DNA from: Methyloversatilis discipulorum
GTDB lineage: Bacteria > Pseudomonadota > Gammaproteobacteria > Burkholderiales > Rhodocyclaceae
Reading direction: 5' to 3'
DNA length: 64,000 bases
NCBI RefSeq assembly: GCF_018780585.1
Contig: NZ_JADMJL010000016.1
Span: 124,001 to 188,000, forward strand
This document shows positions 46,016 through 55,754 of the stretch, piece after piece. The notes under the pieces were generated by a model. That model was not told the DNA's origin and ran no database searches. It was given only the letters and a program-made list of their open reading frames with translations. Numbering within the stretch: the stretch's first letter is position 1; the number at the start of each line of letters is the position of its first letter. The position numbers and the translations under genes are program-made.

Positions 46016-47422
46016 ATGGCGCAAACGCTTTACGACAAGCTGTGGTCCAGTCACGTGGTGCATACCGAGGATGACGGTACCGCACTGCTCTACATCGACC
46101 GTCACCTGGTGCATGAAGTCACCAGCCCGCAGGCCTTCGAAGGTCTGCGACTGGCCAACCGCAAGCCCTGGCGCGTCGACTCCATCGTCGCCACCGCCGA
46201 CCACAACGTGCCGACCGACCGCTCGGAGCAGGGCATCGCCGATCCGACCTCGCGTGCCCAGGTCGAGACGCTGGACGACAATATCCGCGCCTTCGGCGCC
46301 TTGGCCTATTTTCCCTTCCGCGACAAGCGCCAGGGCATCGTGCATGTGATCGGCCCTGAGAACGGCGCCACGCTGCCCGGCATGACCGTGGTCTGCGGCG
46401 ATTCGCATACCTCGACCCACGGCGCCTTTGGCTGCCTGGCACACGGCATCGGCACGTCGGAAGTCGAGCACGTCATGGCGACGCAGTGCCTGCTGCAGAA
46501 GAAGTCGAAGTCCATGCTCATCCGCGTCGAAGGCGAACTGGGCAAGGGCGTCAGCGCCAAGGACATCGCGCTCTACTTCATCGGCGTTATCGGCACGGCC
46601 GGTGGTACCGGCTACGCGATCGAGTTCGGTGGTTCGGCCATCCGCGGCCTGTCGATGGAAGGCCGCATGACGCTGTGCAATATGGCGATCGAGGGCGGTG
46701 CCCGCGCCGGCATGGTGGCGGTCGACGACACCACCATCGAGTATCTGCGCGGCCGGCCGTTCTCGCCACGCGCCGAACAGTGGGATCGCGCGGTCGAGTA
46801 CTGGCGCACGCTGAAATCTGACGAGGGCGCGCAGTTCGACCGCGTGGTCGACATCGACGCCCGAAAGATCCTGCCGCAGGTGACCTGGGGCACATCGCCG
46901 GAGATGGTGACCGACGTGCGCGGCCAGGTGCCGGCGCCGGAAGATTTCGCCGACCCGGTCAAGCGCGAGGGCGTGGCCCGCGCGCTGCAGTACATGGGTC
47001 TCACGCCGCGTACGCCGATCGACCAGATCCGCATCGACAAGGTGTTCATCGGCTCCTGTACCAATTCGCGCATCGAGGACCTGCGTGCCGCGGCCCGCGT
47101 GGTCGAGGGGCGCCGCGTTGCCGACAACGTGAAGCTGGCGTTGGTGGTGCCGGGTTCCGGTCTGGTCAAGGCGCAGGCCGAAGCCGAAGGGCTCGACAAG
47201 GTGTTCAAGGCGGCCGGTTTCGAGTGGCGCGAGCCCGGCTGTTCGATGTGCCTGGCGATGAATGCCGACCGGCTGGAGCCGGGCGAGCGTTGCGCGTCGA
47301 CCTCGAATCGCAATTTCGAAGGTCGCCAGGGTGCTGGCGGGCGCACCCATCTGGTCAGTCCGCAGATGGCGGCGGCTGCGGCGATCGCCGGTCGTTTCGC
47401 CGATGTCCGTGAAATTGTCTGA
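46016..47422 (+). CDS. leuC: 3-isopropylmalate dehydratase large subunit LeuC
   Basis: LeuC and LeuD isomerise 2- to 3-isopropylmalate in leucine biosynthesis. The 468-aa aconitase-family protein keeps the three [4Fe-4S]-ligand cysteines, in [11 protein letters not shown] and [22 protein letters not shown] and [10 protein letters not shown] are further family markers. Length is standard. It heads the leuC - entericidin-like - leuD - leuB - asd run. Confidence 0.97.
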   Translation: MAQTLYDKLWSSHVVHTEDDGTALLYIDRHLVHEVTSPQAFEGLRLANRKPWRVDSIVATADHNVPTDRSEQGIADPTSRAQVETLDDNIRAFGALAYFPFRDKRQGIVHVIGPENGATLPGMTVVCGDSHTSTHGAFGCLAHGIGTSEVEHVMATQCLLQKKSKSMLIRVEGELGKGVSAKDIALYFIGVIGTAGGTGYAIEFGGSAIRGLSMEGRMTLCNMAIEGGARAGMVAVDDTTIEYLRGRPFSPRAEQWDRAVEYWRTLKSDEGAQFDRVVDIDARKILPQVTWGTSPEMVTDVRGQVPAPEDFADPVKREGVARALQYMGLTPRTPIDQIRIDKVFIGSCTNSRIEDLRAAARVVEGRRVADNVKLALVVPGSGLVKAQAEAEGLDKVFKAAGFEWREPGCSMCLAMNADRLEPGERCASTSNRNFEGRQGAGGRTHLVSPQMAAAAAIAGRFADVREIV

Positions 47423-47451
47423 ATGACTGTCTGATCGAGGAAAAGCAGAAC

Positions 47452-47574
47452 ATGAAGCTGATTGCCGTGATCCTGAGCGCGATGACCCTGATGCTGGCCG
47501 GCTGCAACACCGTCGAAGGCATCGGCAAGGACATCAAGAAGGGTGGCGAGGCCATCGAGAAGTCCGCGAAGTAA
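47452..47574 (+). CDS. Entericidin A/B-family small lipoprotein
   Basis: A 40-aa product beginning [18 protein letters not shown], a lipoprotein signal with C18. The mature part [20 protein letters not shown] matches entericidins, small amphipathic envelope lipoproteins. The ribosome site is GAGGAAAA. It lies in the 172-nt gap between leuC and leuD on the same strand, so it is cotranscribed with them. Entericidin genes at this site are known in other betaproteobacteria. No toxin-antitoxin pair is apparent, as only one gene is present. Confidence 0.85.
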   Translation: MKLIAVILSAMTLMLAGCNTVEGIGKDIKKGGEAIEKSAK

Positions 47575-47594
47575 GCGGCGAAACAAGGACAGTC

Positions 47595-48233
47595 ATGAAA
47601 GCATTCACCACCCTTGACGGCCTGGTCGCGCCGCTGGACCGCGCCAACGTCGATACCGACGCCATCATTCCGAAGCAGTACCTGAAGTCGATCAAGCGTT
47701 CGGGCTTTGGCCCGACGCTGTTCGACGAATGGCGCTATCTCGACGTCGGCCAGCCGGGTCAGGACCACTCGAAGCGTCCGCTGAACCCGGACTTCGTGCT
47801 GAACCAGCCGCGCTTCCAGGGCGCCAGCGTGCTGCTGGTGCGCGAGAACTTCGGCTGCGGCTCGTCGCGCGAGCACGCGCCGTGGGCGATCGAGGACTAC
47901 GGCTTTCGCGCCATCATCGGCACCACCTTTGCCGACATCTTCTACAGCAACTGCTTCAAGAACGGCCTGCTGCCCATCCGCCTGCCGGAGAAGGAAGTCG
48001 AACAGCTGTTCCTGCAGTGCGCTGGCACGCCGGGCTACCGCCTGCACATCGACCTGGAGAAGCAGGTGGTGGTGCGCCCGGATGGCCACGCCATCAAGTT
48101 CGACGTCGATGCCTTCCGCAAGTACTGCCTGATCAACGGTTTCGACGACATCGGCCTGACCCTGCGTCAGGCCGACAAGATCCGCGAGTTCGAAGCGCGT
48201 CGTCGCATCGAACAGCCCTGGCTGTTTGCCTGA
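47595..48233 (+). CDS. leuD: 3-isopropylmalate dehydratase small subunit LeuD
   Basis: The swivel-domain partner of LeuC. The 212-aa product contains [28 protein letters not shown] and the [16 protein letters not shown] loop, all diagnostic. The ATG follows AAGGACAG. It is separated from leuB by 18 nt. Normal length. Confidence 0.97.
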   Translation: MKAFTTLDGLVAPLDRANVDTDAIIPKQYLKSIKRSGFGPTLFDEWRYLDVGQPGQDHSKRPLNPDFVLNQPRFQGASVLLVRENFGCGSSREHAPWAIEDYGFRAIIGTTFADIFYSNCFKNGLLPIRLPEKEVEQLFLQCAGTPGYRLHIDLEKQVVVRPDGHAIKFDVDAFRKYCLINGFDDIGLTLRQADKIREFEARRRIEQPWLFA

Positions 48234-48251
48234 CCCCTACTGGAGCAATCC

Positions 48252-49325
48252 GTGAAAGTCTGTGTTCTCGCCGGCGACGGCATCGGTCCCGAAATCACCG
48301 CCGAAGCGCTGCGTGTGCTGGAGGCGCTGCGCAGTGACGGCCTGAAGATCGAGTTCGAGCACGCGCTGCTTGGCGGCGGCGCGGTGGACGCGACCGGCGA
48401 CCCCTATCCGGAAGCGACTTCGAAGCTGGCGCGCGAAGCCGACGCCATCCTGCTTGGCGCGGTCGGCGGCCCGAAGTGGGACACGCTGCCTCGCGAGCAG
48501 CGCCCTGAGCGAGGCCTGCTGCGCATCCGCGCCGAACTGGGCGTGTTCGCCAATCTGCGTCCGGCCATCCTGTATCCGGAACTGGCCAACGCCTCGTCGC
48601 TGAAGCCGGAAATCGTGTCCGGCCTCGACATCCTGATCGTGCGCGAACTGACCGGCGACATCTATTTCGGCCAGCCGCGCGGCATCGAAGTGCGCGACAC
48701 GCCGTGGGGCGAGCAGCGAGTGGGCTGGAACACCATGATCTACGCTGAAGAAGAGATCCGCCGCATCGGCCGGGTTGCCTTCGAGGCTGCGCGCAAGCGT
48801 TCGAAGCGTCTGTGCTCGGTCGACAAGATGAACGTGCTGGAGTGCACCCAGCTGTGGCGCGAGGTCATCACGGACATGGCGAAGGACTATCCGGACGTCG
48901 AACTGAGTCACATGCTGGTCGACAACGCGGCGATGCAGCTGGTGAAGGCGCCCAAGCAGTTCGACGTCGTGGTGACCGGCAACATGTTCGGTGACATCCT
49001 GTCGGACGAGGCCTCGATGCTCACCGGTTCCATCGGCATGCTGCCGTCGGCTTCGCTGGACGCGAACAACAAGGGCCTGTACGAGCCCAGTCACGGTTCG
49101 GCGCCGGACATCGCGGGCAAGGGCGTGGCCAATCCGCTGGCCACCATCCTGTCGGCGGCGATGATGCTGCGCTACAGCTTCGGCGATGAAGCGTCGGCCG
49201 TGCGCATCGAGAACGCGGTACGCAAGGTGCTGGCCCAGGGCTACCGCACCGGCGACATCTTCGAACCGGGCACGACCCGGGTCGGAACGAAGCAGATGGG
49301 CGACGCGGTACTCGCGGCCCTGTAA
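48252..49325 (+). CDS. leuB: 3-isopropylmalate dehydrogenase LeuB
   Basis: LeuB oxidatively decarboxylates 3-isopropylmalate with NAD. The 357-aa protein opens [25 protein letters not shown]. It has the metal-binding and substrate motifs [28 protein letters not shown] and [18 protein letters not shown]. The start is GTG at 48252. It completes the leuCDB set; leuA is not in the window. asd follows after 21 nt. Confidence 0.97.
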   Translation: MKVCVLAGDGIGPEITAEALRVLEALRSDGLKIEFEHALLGGGAVDATGDPYPEATSKLAREADAILLGAVGGPKWDTLPREQRPERGLLRIRAELGVFANLRPAILYPELANASSLKPEIVSGLDILIVRELTGDIYFGQPRGIEVRDTPWGEQRVGWNTMIYAEEEIRRIGRVAFEAARKRSKRLCSVDKMNVLECTQLWREVITDMAKDYPDVELSHMLVDNAAMQLVKAPKQFDVVVTGNMFGDILSDEASMLTGSIGMLPSASLDANNKGLYEPSHGSAPDIAGKGVANPLATILSAAMMLRYSFGDEASAVRIENAVRKVLAQGYRTGDIFEPGTTRVGTKQMGDAVLAAL

Positions 49326-49346
49326 CAGACGGACAAGGAAACGGAC

Positions 49347-50462
49347 ATGTTGAAGCTCGGTATGGTGGGTTGGCGCGGCATGGTGGGCTCGGTGCTCATG
49401 CAGCGCATGCGCGAGGAAAACGATTTCGCACTGGTCGAACCAGTGTTCTTCACGACGTCCAGCGTCGGCGCCGCCGGCCCGGACGTGGGGCAGGGCAGTG
49501 CGCCGCTGCTGGATGCGACCGACGTCGCCCAGCTGGCGAAGATGGACGCCATCATCACCTGCCAGGGCGGCGACTACACCAACGAGGTGTATCCAAAGCT
49601 GCGTGCCGCCGGCTGGAAGGGCTACTGGATCGACGCCGCCTCCGCGCTGCGCATGAAGGACGACGCCATCATCATTCTCGACCCGGTCAACATGGGCGTG
49701 ATCAAGGACGGTCTGGCGCGTGGCGTGAAGGACTACATCGGCGGCAACTGCACGGTCAGTCTGATGCTGATGGGCGTCGGCGCGCTGTTCTCGGCCGGTC
49801 TGGTCGAGTGGATGAGCGCCATGACCTATCAGGCGGCGTCGGGCGCCGGTGCGCAGAACATGCGCGAACTGCTGAGCCAGATGGGCACGCTGCACAGCGT
49901 GGCCGCACCGATGCTGAAGGACAACGCGTCGGCCATCCTCGACATCGACCGCGCAGTCACCGACAGCCTGCGCAGCGCCGATTTCCCGAAGGCCCAGTTC
50001 GGGGTGCCGCTGGCCGGCTCGCTGATCCCCTACATCGACAAGGAACTGGACGGCGGGCAGAGCAAGGAAGAGTGGAAGGGTCAGGCCGAAACCAACAAGA
50101 TTCTTGGTCGCAGCGGTGCCGATCTCACGCCGATTGATGGCATCTGTGTCCGGGTTGGCGCGATGCGCTGCCATTCGCAGGCGCTAACCATCAAGTTGAA
50201 GCGCGATGTGCCGTTGGACGAGATCGAAAGCATGATCCGCGAAGCCAACGCCTGGGTGAAGTTCGTGCCCAACCATCGCGAGGACAGCATGCGCGACCTG
50301 ACGCCGGCAGCGGTCAGTGGTTCGCTGACCATTCCGGTCGGTCGCGTGCGCAAGCTCAACATGGGGCCGGACTATCTCGGTGCCTTCACCTGCGGCGACC
50401 AGCTGCTGTGGGGGGCGGCGGAACCGCTGCGCCGCATGCTGCGTATCCTGGTCGAAGCCTGA
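49347..50462 (+). CDS. asd: Aspartate-semialdehyde dehydrogenase
   Basis: Asd makes aspartate semialdehyde for lysine, threonine, methionine and peptidoglycan synthesis. The 371-aa product starts [21 protein letters not shown], an NADP-binding fold. The catalytic cysteine is C135 in [10 protein letters not shown], and a later [15 protein letters not shown] segment is typical of the proteobacterial enzyme. A 13-bp perfect hairpin follows at 50472. The downstream neighbour fimV starts its own unit. Confidence 0.97.
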   Translation: MLKLGMVGWRGMVGSVLMQRMREENDFALVEPVFFTTSSVGAAGPDVGQGSAPLLDATDVAQLAKMDAIITCQGGDYTNEVYPKLRAAGWKGYWIDAASALRMKDDAIIILDPVNMGVIKDGLARGVKDYIGGNCTVSLMLMGVGALFSAGLVEWMSAMTYQAASGAGAQNMRELLSQMGTLHSVAAPMLKDNASAILDIDRAVTDSLRSADFPKAQFGVPLAGSLIPYIDKELDGGQSKEEWKGQAETNKILGRSGADLTPIDGICVRVGAMRCHSQALTIKLKRDVPLDEIESMIREANAWVKFVPNHREDSMRDLTPAAVSGSLTIPVGRVRKLNMGPDYLGAFTCGDQLLWGAAEPLRRMLRILVEA

Positions 50463-50471
50463 CGTAGCACC

Positions 50472-50503
50472 CGACACGCTGCTTCACCGCAAGCAGCGTG
50501 TCG
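50472..50503 (+). terminator. Perfect hairpin after asd, probable terminator
   Basis: CGACACGCTGCTT and AAGCAGCGTGTCG form 13 perfect pairs with a CACCGC loop. There is no T tract, so it may protect the 3' end rather than terminate strictly. Confidence 0.55.
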
Positions 50504-50602
50504 TAACAGACAGTTTCGCAACATAAAGCGACTGTTTAGCTTGCAGGGCTAAGACCATGATGTTATTTTGAGATTTGGGTTTTAGCGCGCGAGGAAAACG
50601 CG

Positions 50603-53488
50603 GTGCGTCATAGCGATAAAAAACATTCGATCCGCCTGCTGACCGCGCTGCTGTCGGCGTTGCCGCTGTCCGTCGGGGCAGCCGGTCTCGGCAAACTCAC
50701 CGTCCAGTCTGCAATCGGCCAGCCGCTGCGCGCCGAAGTCGAACTCGCCGCCAACGCAGACGAACTTTCCTCGATGTCCGCCAAACTCGCCTCGCCGAGC
50801 GCCTTCAAGCAGGCCGGCGTCGAGTTCGCGTCCAGCCTCACCGGTGTCAGGATCGCCGTCGACAAGCGCGGCGGCCGCCCGGTGCTGGTGGTGACCAGCG
50901 ACCGCGTGGTCAACGAGCCCTATCTCGACATGCTGATCGAGTTGAACTGGGCGTCCGGTCGACTCGTCCGCGAATACACCTTCCTGCTTGATCCAGCCGA
51001 CATGCCGCGCCCGGCGCCGGTCGAACCGGTGGCCGTACCGGGCAGCAGCGCCTCGAGGGCCGTTGCTGCTGCGCCGGCCGCTGCACCGACCCGCGCACCG
51101 GCGGCGGACGGCACGTATGAAGTGCGCCGCGGCGACACGCTGCGCCGTATCGCCACCGAGAACGCGCCGTCCGGCGTCAGTCTCGACCAGATGCTGGTTG
51201 CGCTGGTGCGCGCCAATCCGGACGCGTTCGACGGCGGCAACATGAACCGTCTGCGCGCGGGCCGCGTCCTCAGCATTCCCGATCAGTCGGCCGCCGAAGC
51301 CGTGTCGCCGCAGGAGGCGCGTAGCATCGTCGCCGCCCAGACCGCCGATTTCGCCGCCTACCGCGCCCGCCTGGCGGGCAGCGTCGCGACCCCGTCGTCG
51401 GCCGCCGATGCCGGTGGCCGCAGTTCCGGCGGCAAGATCGAGGCGCGTGTCGAAGACAAGGCGCCGGCCGCCGCTGCCGCCTCCGATCAGGTGAGGGTGT
51501 CGAAGTCGGCTGCCGAGTCCGGCAAGATCAGCGCGCTCGAAGAGGAAGTGGTCGCCAAGGATCGTGCGCTGAAGGACGCCAACAGTCGTCTGGCCGACCT
51601 CGAGCGCAACGTTCGCGAACTGCAGAAGCTGGTCGAGCTCAAGAGCACGCCGATGGCCGAAGCGCAGCAGAAGGCGGCGACGCCGCCTGCAGCCGCTCCC
51701 GCACCTGCGCCGGCGCCCGCACCTGCGCCGGCACCCAAGGCCGAAGAGAAGCCGGTGCCCGACCTGATTGCCGGCGCCGACAGCAAGAAGCCGGAAGCGC
51801 CCGCAGAGAAGGCGGAGGACAAGCCGGTTCCCGACCTGATCGCGCTGGCGGACGAGAAGCCCGCCGCCGAGGCGCCAAAGGCCGAGCCTGCTCCGACCCC
51901 GGCCCCCGCTGCCGAGGCGCCGAAGGAAGCGCCGGCCGCACCGCCGGCGGCGACCGACGAAGAACCCGAAGCAGCGATCGAGGAGCCCGGGCTGCTGTCC
52001 GATCCGGGTACGCTCGCCGGCCTGGGTGGCATCCTCGTACTGCTGCTCGGCTACCTCGGCTACCGCAAGTACAAGGCGAAGGCGCCCGCGCCCGATGTGG
52101 CGCCGCCGTCGACCACGGCTGGCATGGAAGCAGTGCCGGTATCGACCTCCATCATCGGTGCGACCGGCGGTGGCCAGAGCGTCGATACCAGTGCCAGTTC
52201 GATCCAGACCGACTTCAGCCAGTCCTCGCTGTCGTCGATCGATGCCGACGAGGGTGTTGATCCGGTTGCCGAGGCGGACGTTTACATGGCCTATGGCCGC
52301 GACGCCCAGGCCGAGGAAATTCTGCTCGAAGCATTGAAGAGCGAGCCCAGCCGGCACGCCATTCATCTGAAGCTGCTCGAGATCTACGCGCAGCGCAAGT
52401 CGGTGAAGCAGTTCGAAACGCTGGCCACCGAGCTGTATGCGCAGACCGGCGGCAAAGGCGCCGACTGGGAAAAGGCCGCGCAGATGGGTCGCGCGGTCGA
52501 TCCGACGAATCCGCTCTATGGCGGTTCGCCGGAAGCCGAGCCTGACAGCGACGCACAGGCGGCGATGGCCGCAACGGTGGTGGTCGCCGGTGCCGACAAG
52601 ATGCGCGATACCTGGACGCTGCCGGGCGACATCGGCCAGCTGGTTTCGGGCGATGCACCGGACGACAATCAGGCAACCGTGGCGCTGGATGCGCCGCCAG
52701 TGCTGACCGATCTCGATGTCGATGTGCCGGCATCGCCGGCCGATGCCGGTCTCGACTTCGATCTCGACGTGCCGCCGGCGGAGGCTGCACCGCAGTCGCC
52801 GACCGTCGGGGTGGCGACCACGCTGACCAAGCCGGGCGAGGAATCCGAAGGCGAATCGTCGCTGGACTTCGATCTTGGTCTCGACTTCACTGCGGACAAG
52901 CCGGAAGGCGAGGACGTCAGCACGCTGGTGCTGGAGAAGAACGTCGCCGACACCGCAGAGACGCTGGCCCAGCAGGACGCACCCGCCTTCGATCTCGATC
53001 TGTCCCTGCCGAGCGATCCGGCGGCAGAAGGGAGTGAGGACGCTGCAGCGGTGGTCGATCTCGAACGTACCGACATCGGCAACCTGATCGATTTCAACTT
53101 CGACGCGGCCGACGCGCCGGTCCCGGCTCAGCCTGCCGAGCCGGTGATCGACCTGTCGGACATCAATCTCGACCTCGGCTCCGACCCGTCCACGCTCGCG
53201 ACCGACGTGGTGGGCGATGTCGGCAAGGCCCTGGCCGAAGCGGCGCCGCCGGCCGACGAACTGCCGCCGTCTGCGGTGTCGACGGTGATCAATCCGGAAG
53301 ACATGCTGGGTGGCGAGGAGCCGCCGCAGACCGCGGCCGAGGAAGCCGAAACCAAGCTCGAACTGGCGCGCGCCTATGAAGAGATGGGTGACAAGGAAGG
53401 TGCGCGCGAATTGCTGCAGGAGGTCGTGCGCGAAGGCACGGCCGAACAGCAGGCGCAGGCCAACGACATGCTCGGCCGCCTCGCCTGA
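50603..53488 (+). CDS. fimV: FimV-family polar hub protein
   Basis: FimV is an inner-membrane, peptidoglycan-binding protein that organises the pole and twitching motility. The 961-aa protein has a signal peptide (about 1-27) and the FimV N-terminal region (LGKLTVQSAIGQPLRAEVEL). A LysM domain follows (about 170-230, TYEVRRGDTLRRIA), then a coiled coil (about 305-350). A long Ala/Pro-rich stretch includes two KPVPDLIA repeats. One membrane segment lies at about 466-488. A large acidic cytoplasmic part carries a TPR-like segment and the FimV C-motif. The GTG at 50603 follows GAGGAAAA. Confidence 0.93.
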   Translation: MRHSDKKHSIRLLTALLSALPLSVGAAGLGKLTVQSAIGQPLRAEVELAANADELSSMSAKLASPSAFKQAGVEFASSLTGVRIAVDKRGGRPVLVVTSDRVVNEPYLDMLIELNWASGRLVREYTFLLDPADMPRPAPVEPVAVPGSSASRAVAAAPAAAPTRAPAADGTYEVRRGDTLRRIATENAPSGVSLDQMLVALVRANPDAFDGGNMNRLRAGRVLSIPDQSAAEAVSPQEARSIVAAQTADFAAYRARLAGSVATPSSAADAGGRSSGGKIEARVEDKAPAAAAASDQVRVSKSAAESGKISALEEEVVAKDRALKDANSRLADLERNVRELQKLVELKSTPMAEAQQKAATPPAAAPAPAPAPAPAPAPKAEEKPVPDLIAGADSKKPEAPAEKAEDKPVPDLIALADEKPAAEAPKAEPAPTPAPAAEAPKEAPAAPPAATDEEPEAAIEEPGLLSDPGTLAGLGGILVLLLGYLGYRKYKAKAPAPDVAPPSTTAGMEAVPVSTSIIGATGGGQSVDTSASSIQTDFSQSSLSSIDADEGVDPVAEADVYMAYGRDAQAEEILLEALKSEPSRHAIHLKLLEIYAQRKSVKQFETLATELYAQTGGKGADWEKAAQMGRAVDPTNPLYGGSPEAEPDSDAQAAMAATVVVAGADKMRDTWTLPGDIGQLVSGDAPDDNQATVALDAPPVLTDLDVDVPASPADAGLDFDLDVPPAEAAPQSPTVGVATTLTKPGEESEGESSLDFDLGLDFTADKPEGEDVSTLVLEKNVADTAETLAQQDAPAFDLDLSLPSDPAAEGSEDAAAVVDLERTDIGNLIDFNFDAADAPVPAQPAEPVIDLSDINLDLGSDPSTLATDVVGDVGKALAEAAPPADELPPSAVSTVINPEDMLGGEEPPQTAAEEAETKLELARAYEEMGDKEGARELLQEVVREGTAEQQAQANDMLGRLA
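51701..51736. repeat. Two tandem 18-bp repeats in fimV
   Basis: Two near-identical units beginning GCACCTGCGCCGGC lie back to back and encode an Ala-Pro stretch. They could change length by slippage without shifting the frame. Confidence 0.6.
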
Positions 53489-53540
53489 TCCGGATGGCCG
53501 GGCCGGGACGCGCTGCGTTCCGCCGGCCTTTCGTCGCGGA

Positions 53541-53564
53541 AAGCCGGCCTCGTGCCGGCTTTTT
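53541..53564 (+). terminator. Intrinsic terminator after fimV
   Basis: AAGCCGGC and GCCGGCTT form an 8-bp stem with a CTCGT loop, ending in TTTTT. Confidence 0.85.
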
Positions 53565-53669
53565 CGTTTGATGCACGTGCGGCGCCGCTGACGCTGATGC
53601 GCAGCCGCCGCCGGGCGCGGTATGCTCGGCGCCCTCTCTTCATCGACGGTGTCCATGCAAAGGCCCCCG

Positions 53670-54302
53670 ATGCCGCTGCGCGTTCCGGCGGCGAAATTCC
53701 TGTCGCTGCACGGTGCCACGCTGCTCGCCATCTGGCTGGTGTGGCTGCTGGCCGGGCAAGGCGCCGCATCGTCCCGTCACGGGATCTGGGTGGCGTGCAG
53801 CCTGCTGGCGGCGAGCCTGCTCGCGCCGCGCCGTGCGCTGCACTTGCTTCGTCGCCTGCGCTGGCTGTTCCTCGCCATTGCCGTCACCTTTTCGCTCGGC
53901 ACGCCCGGGCGTCTGCTGATCGACGACTTCACCGCGGGGCCGACCATCGAAGGTCTTCGCGCCGCTGCGCATGCCGCGCTGCATCTCGCGGCGATGGCCG
54001 CCTGCGTGGCCGTGCTGCTCGACCGCATGACGCTGCCGCAACTGGCCGGTGCGATGCACCGGCTGCTGCACCCGCTGTCGTCCGAACGCCCGGGACCGGA
54101 TACCTTTGCGCTGCGCCTGCAACTGGTGCTGCGCGACCTGGAACAGCCGCCGGCGCGCGGCGCGTGGCGCAGCTGGCTGCGTCCGCCGGAGGCCGAACGG
54201 GCGCCGCTGCCGGTCGAGCCCTGTGCGCCGCTGCGTGCTGCCGACGTGCTGGCGATTGCGCTGGCGCTCGCCGTATGCGTCACCTGGGTGAAGCTGGGGT
54301 GA
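53670..54302 (+). CDS. CbiQ/EcfT-like membrane protein
   Basis: The 210-aa product has four or five hydrophobic stretches (about 10-30, 37-50, 62-80, 105-125 and the C-terminal 185-208). Its overall shape resembles the EcfT/CbiQ transmembrane subunit of energy-coupling-factor transporters, but no ATPase or S component is nearby. The ATG at 53670 follows AAAGG; an in-frame ATG at 53655 is an alternative, and the frame is open to 53622. It lies between fimV and truA and ends five bases before truA. The family call is tentative. Confidence 0.62.
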   Translation: MPLRVPAAKFLSLHGATLLAIWLVWLLAGQGAASSRHGIWVACSLLAASLLAPRRALHLLRRLRWLFLAIAVTFSLGTPGRLLIDDFTAGPTIEGLRAAAHAALHLAAMAACVAVLLDRMTLPQLAGAMHRLLHPLSSERPGPDTFALRLQLVLRDLEQPPARGAWRSWLRPPEAERAPLPVEPCAPLRAADVLAIALALAVCVTWVKLG

Positions 54303-54306
54303 GCCG

Positions 54307-55101
54307 ATGAGGATTGCACTCGGGGTCGAGTACGACGGCGCCGGCTTTCGTGGCTGGCAGTCGCAGCCGGTCGGGCCGACCGTGCAGGACGCGCTGGAAG
54401 CGGCACTCGGTGCCATCGCCGCCCACCCGGTGCGCGTGCAGGCCTCCGGTCGCACCGATACCGGCGTCCACGCGACGGCCCAGGTCGTGCATTTCGATGC
54501 CGCCGTCGAGCGGCCGGAAACGGCGTGGGTGCGCGGCTGCAACGCGCTGCTGCCAAAGGGCGTCGCGGTGCGATGGGCGCAGCCGGTGGCCGACGATTTC
54601 AACGCGCGTTTTTCGGCGCATGCACGCAGCTACCGCTACTGTCTCTACAACAACCCGGTGCGGCCGGCGATCGCCGCCTCGCTGGCCGGCTGGTTCCACC
54701 GCCCGCTGGACGCGGCGCGCATGGCTGAGGCCGCTGCCGCGCTGCTTGGGGAGCACGACTTTTCCGCTTTCCGCTCGTCCGAATGCCAGGCGAAGAGCCC
54801 GGTGCGCACGATGACTGCACTCGATGTCCGGCGCCGCGGTGACTGGATCACTTTCGATCTGAGCGCCAATGCCTTCCTCCATCACATGGTGCGCAACATC
54901 GTCGGTGCGCTGGTCGAGATCGGCTGCGCCCGGCGCGAACCGGACTGGATGCCTTCATTGCTGGCACAGCGCGACCGCCGGCTGGCCGCGCCAACCTTTG
55001 CCGCCGCCGGCCTCTATCTGGTCGGTGTCGGCTACGATGCGCACTGGGGTCTGCCGGCAGAGGGCCTCTTCCGCCTGCCGCCGGTCGGCCCGTCTGACTG
55101 A
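54307..55101 (+). CDS. truA: tRNA pseudouridine38-40 synthase TruA
   Basis: TruA converts uridines 38-40 of the tRNA anticodon stem to pseudouridine. The 264-aa protein has the catalytic aspartate D51 in ASGRTDTGVHA and the conserved N-terminus RIALGVEYDGAGFRGWQSQ. The motif FLHHMVRNIVGALVEIG lies near the C-terminus. The length is that of the family. The ATG at 54307 begins just after the preceding gene and has GGGGTGAGCC upstream. Confidence 0.96.
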   Translation: MRIALGVEYDGAGFRGWQSQPVGPTVQDALEAALGAIAAHPVRVQASGRTDTGVHATAQVVHFDAAVERPETAWVRGCNALLPKGVAVRWAQPVADDFNARFSAHARSYRYCLYNNPVRPAIAASLAGWFHRPLDAARMAEAAAALLGEHDFSAFRSSECQAKSPVRTMTALDVRRRGDWITFDLSANAFLHHMVRNIVGALVEIGCARREPDWMPSLLAQRDRRLAAPTFAAAGLYLVGVGYDAHWGLPAEGLFRLPPVGPSD

Positions 55102-55118
55102 ATAAACGGGAAATCAAC

Positions 55119-55754
55119 GTGCGCAGGACTCGCATCAAGGTGTGCGGTTTCACCCGTGAAGCCGATCTGGACGGCGCGCTCGCGCTGGGCGTGGACGCCG
55201 TCGGCTTCGTGCTCTACCCGCCGAGCCCACGCGCGGTCACCGTCGCGCGGGCGGCCGAACTGGCGCGCCGTGTGCCGCCCTTCGTCACCCGCGTGGGCCT
55301 GTTCGTCAATGAGGACGCGGCCACGGTCGAGCAGGCGGCGCGCGAGGCCGCACTCGATCTGCTGCAGTTTCATGGCGACGAAACTGCCGAATACTGCGAA
55401 CGCTTCGGCCTGCCCTGGATCAAAGCGGTCCGGGTGAGGCCGGAAACGGATTTGCTAGAATGCGCAGATCGTTTCCGCGGCGCGCGGGCGTTGTTGCTCG
55501 ACGCCTGGTCGGACGCATGGGGTGGTTCGGGAAAGCGCTTCGACTGGAGCCTTATCCCGCCGTCGCTGCCGATGCCCCTCATCCTGTCCGGCGGTCTCGA
55601 TCCGGACAACGTGGCCGAGGCGGTCCGCAACATCCGACCGTCGGCGGTCGATGTGAGCAGTGGCGTGGAATCGGCCAAAGGCATCAAGGACGTGGCCAGA
55701 GTGGCGGCGTTCATATCAGGAGTGGAGCATGGGGAAGCAAGATCTGCCGGCTGA
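55119..55754 (+). CDS. trpF: Phosphoribosylanthranilate isomerase TrpF
   Basis: TrpF carries out the third step from anthranilate in tryptophan synthesis. The 211-aa TIM-barrel protein opens [20 protein letters not shown], with the catalytic cysteine in KVCGFT. It later has [16 protein letters not shown] and [14 protein letters not shown]. The start is GTG at 55119, 17 nt after truA. It overlaps trpB by 26 nt. Confidence 0.96.
   Translation: MRRTRIKVCGFTREADLDGALALGVDAVGFVLYPPSPRAVTVARAAELARRVPPFVTRVGLFVNEDAATVEQAAREAALDLLQFHGDETAEYCERFGLPWIKAVRVRPETDLLECADRFRGARALLLDAWSDAWGGSGKRFDWSLIPPSLPMPLILSGGLDPDNVAEAVRNIRPSAVDVSSGVESAKGIKDVARVAAFISGVEHGEARSAG

Noticed and set aside
48237-50174. 645-aa open frame opposite leuB-asd
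   Set aside because: It lies antisense to two certain enzymes and has no domain content.
50582-53731. 1049-aa open frame opposite fimV
   Set aside because: Antisense of a long low-complexity gene; composition is an artefact and there is no ribosome site.
53552-54310. Alternative 252-aa frame over the CbiQ-like gene
   Set aside because: It lacks hydrophobic pattern or domain, whereas the 53670 frame encodes clear membrane segments.
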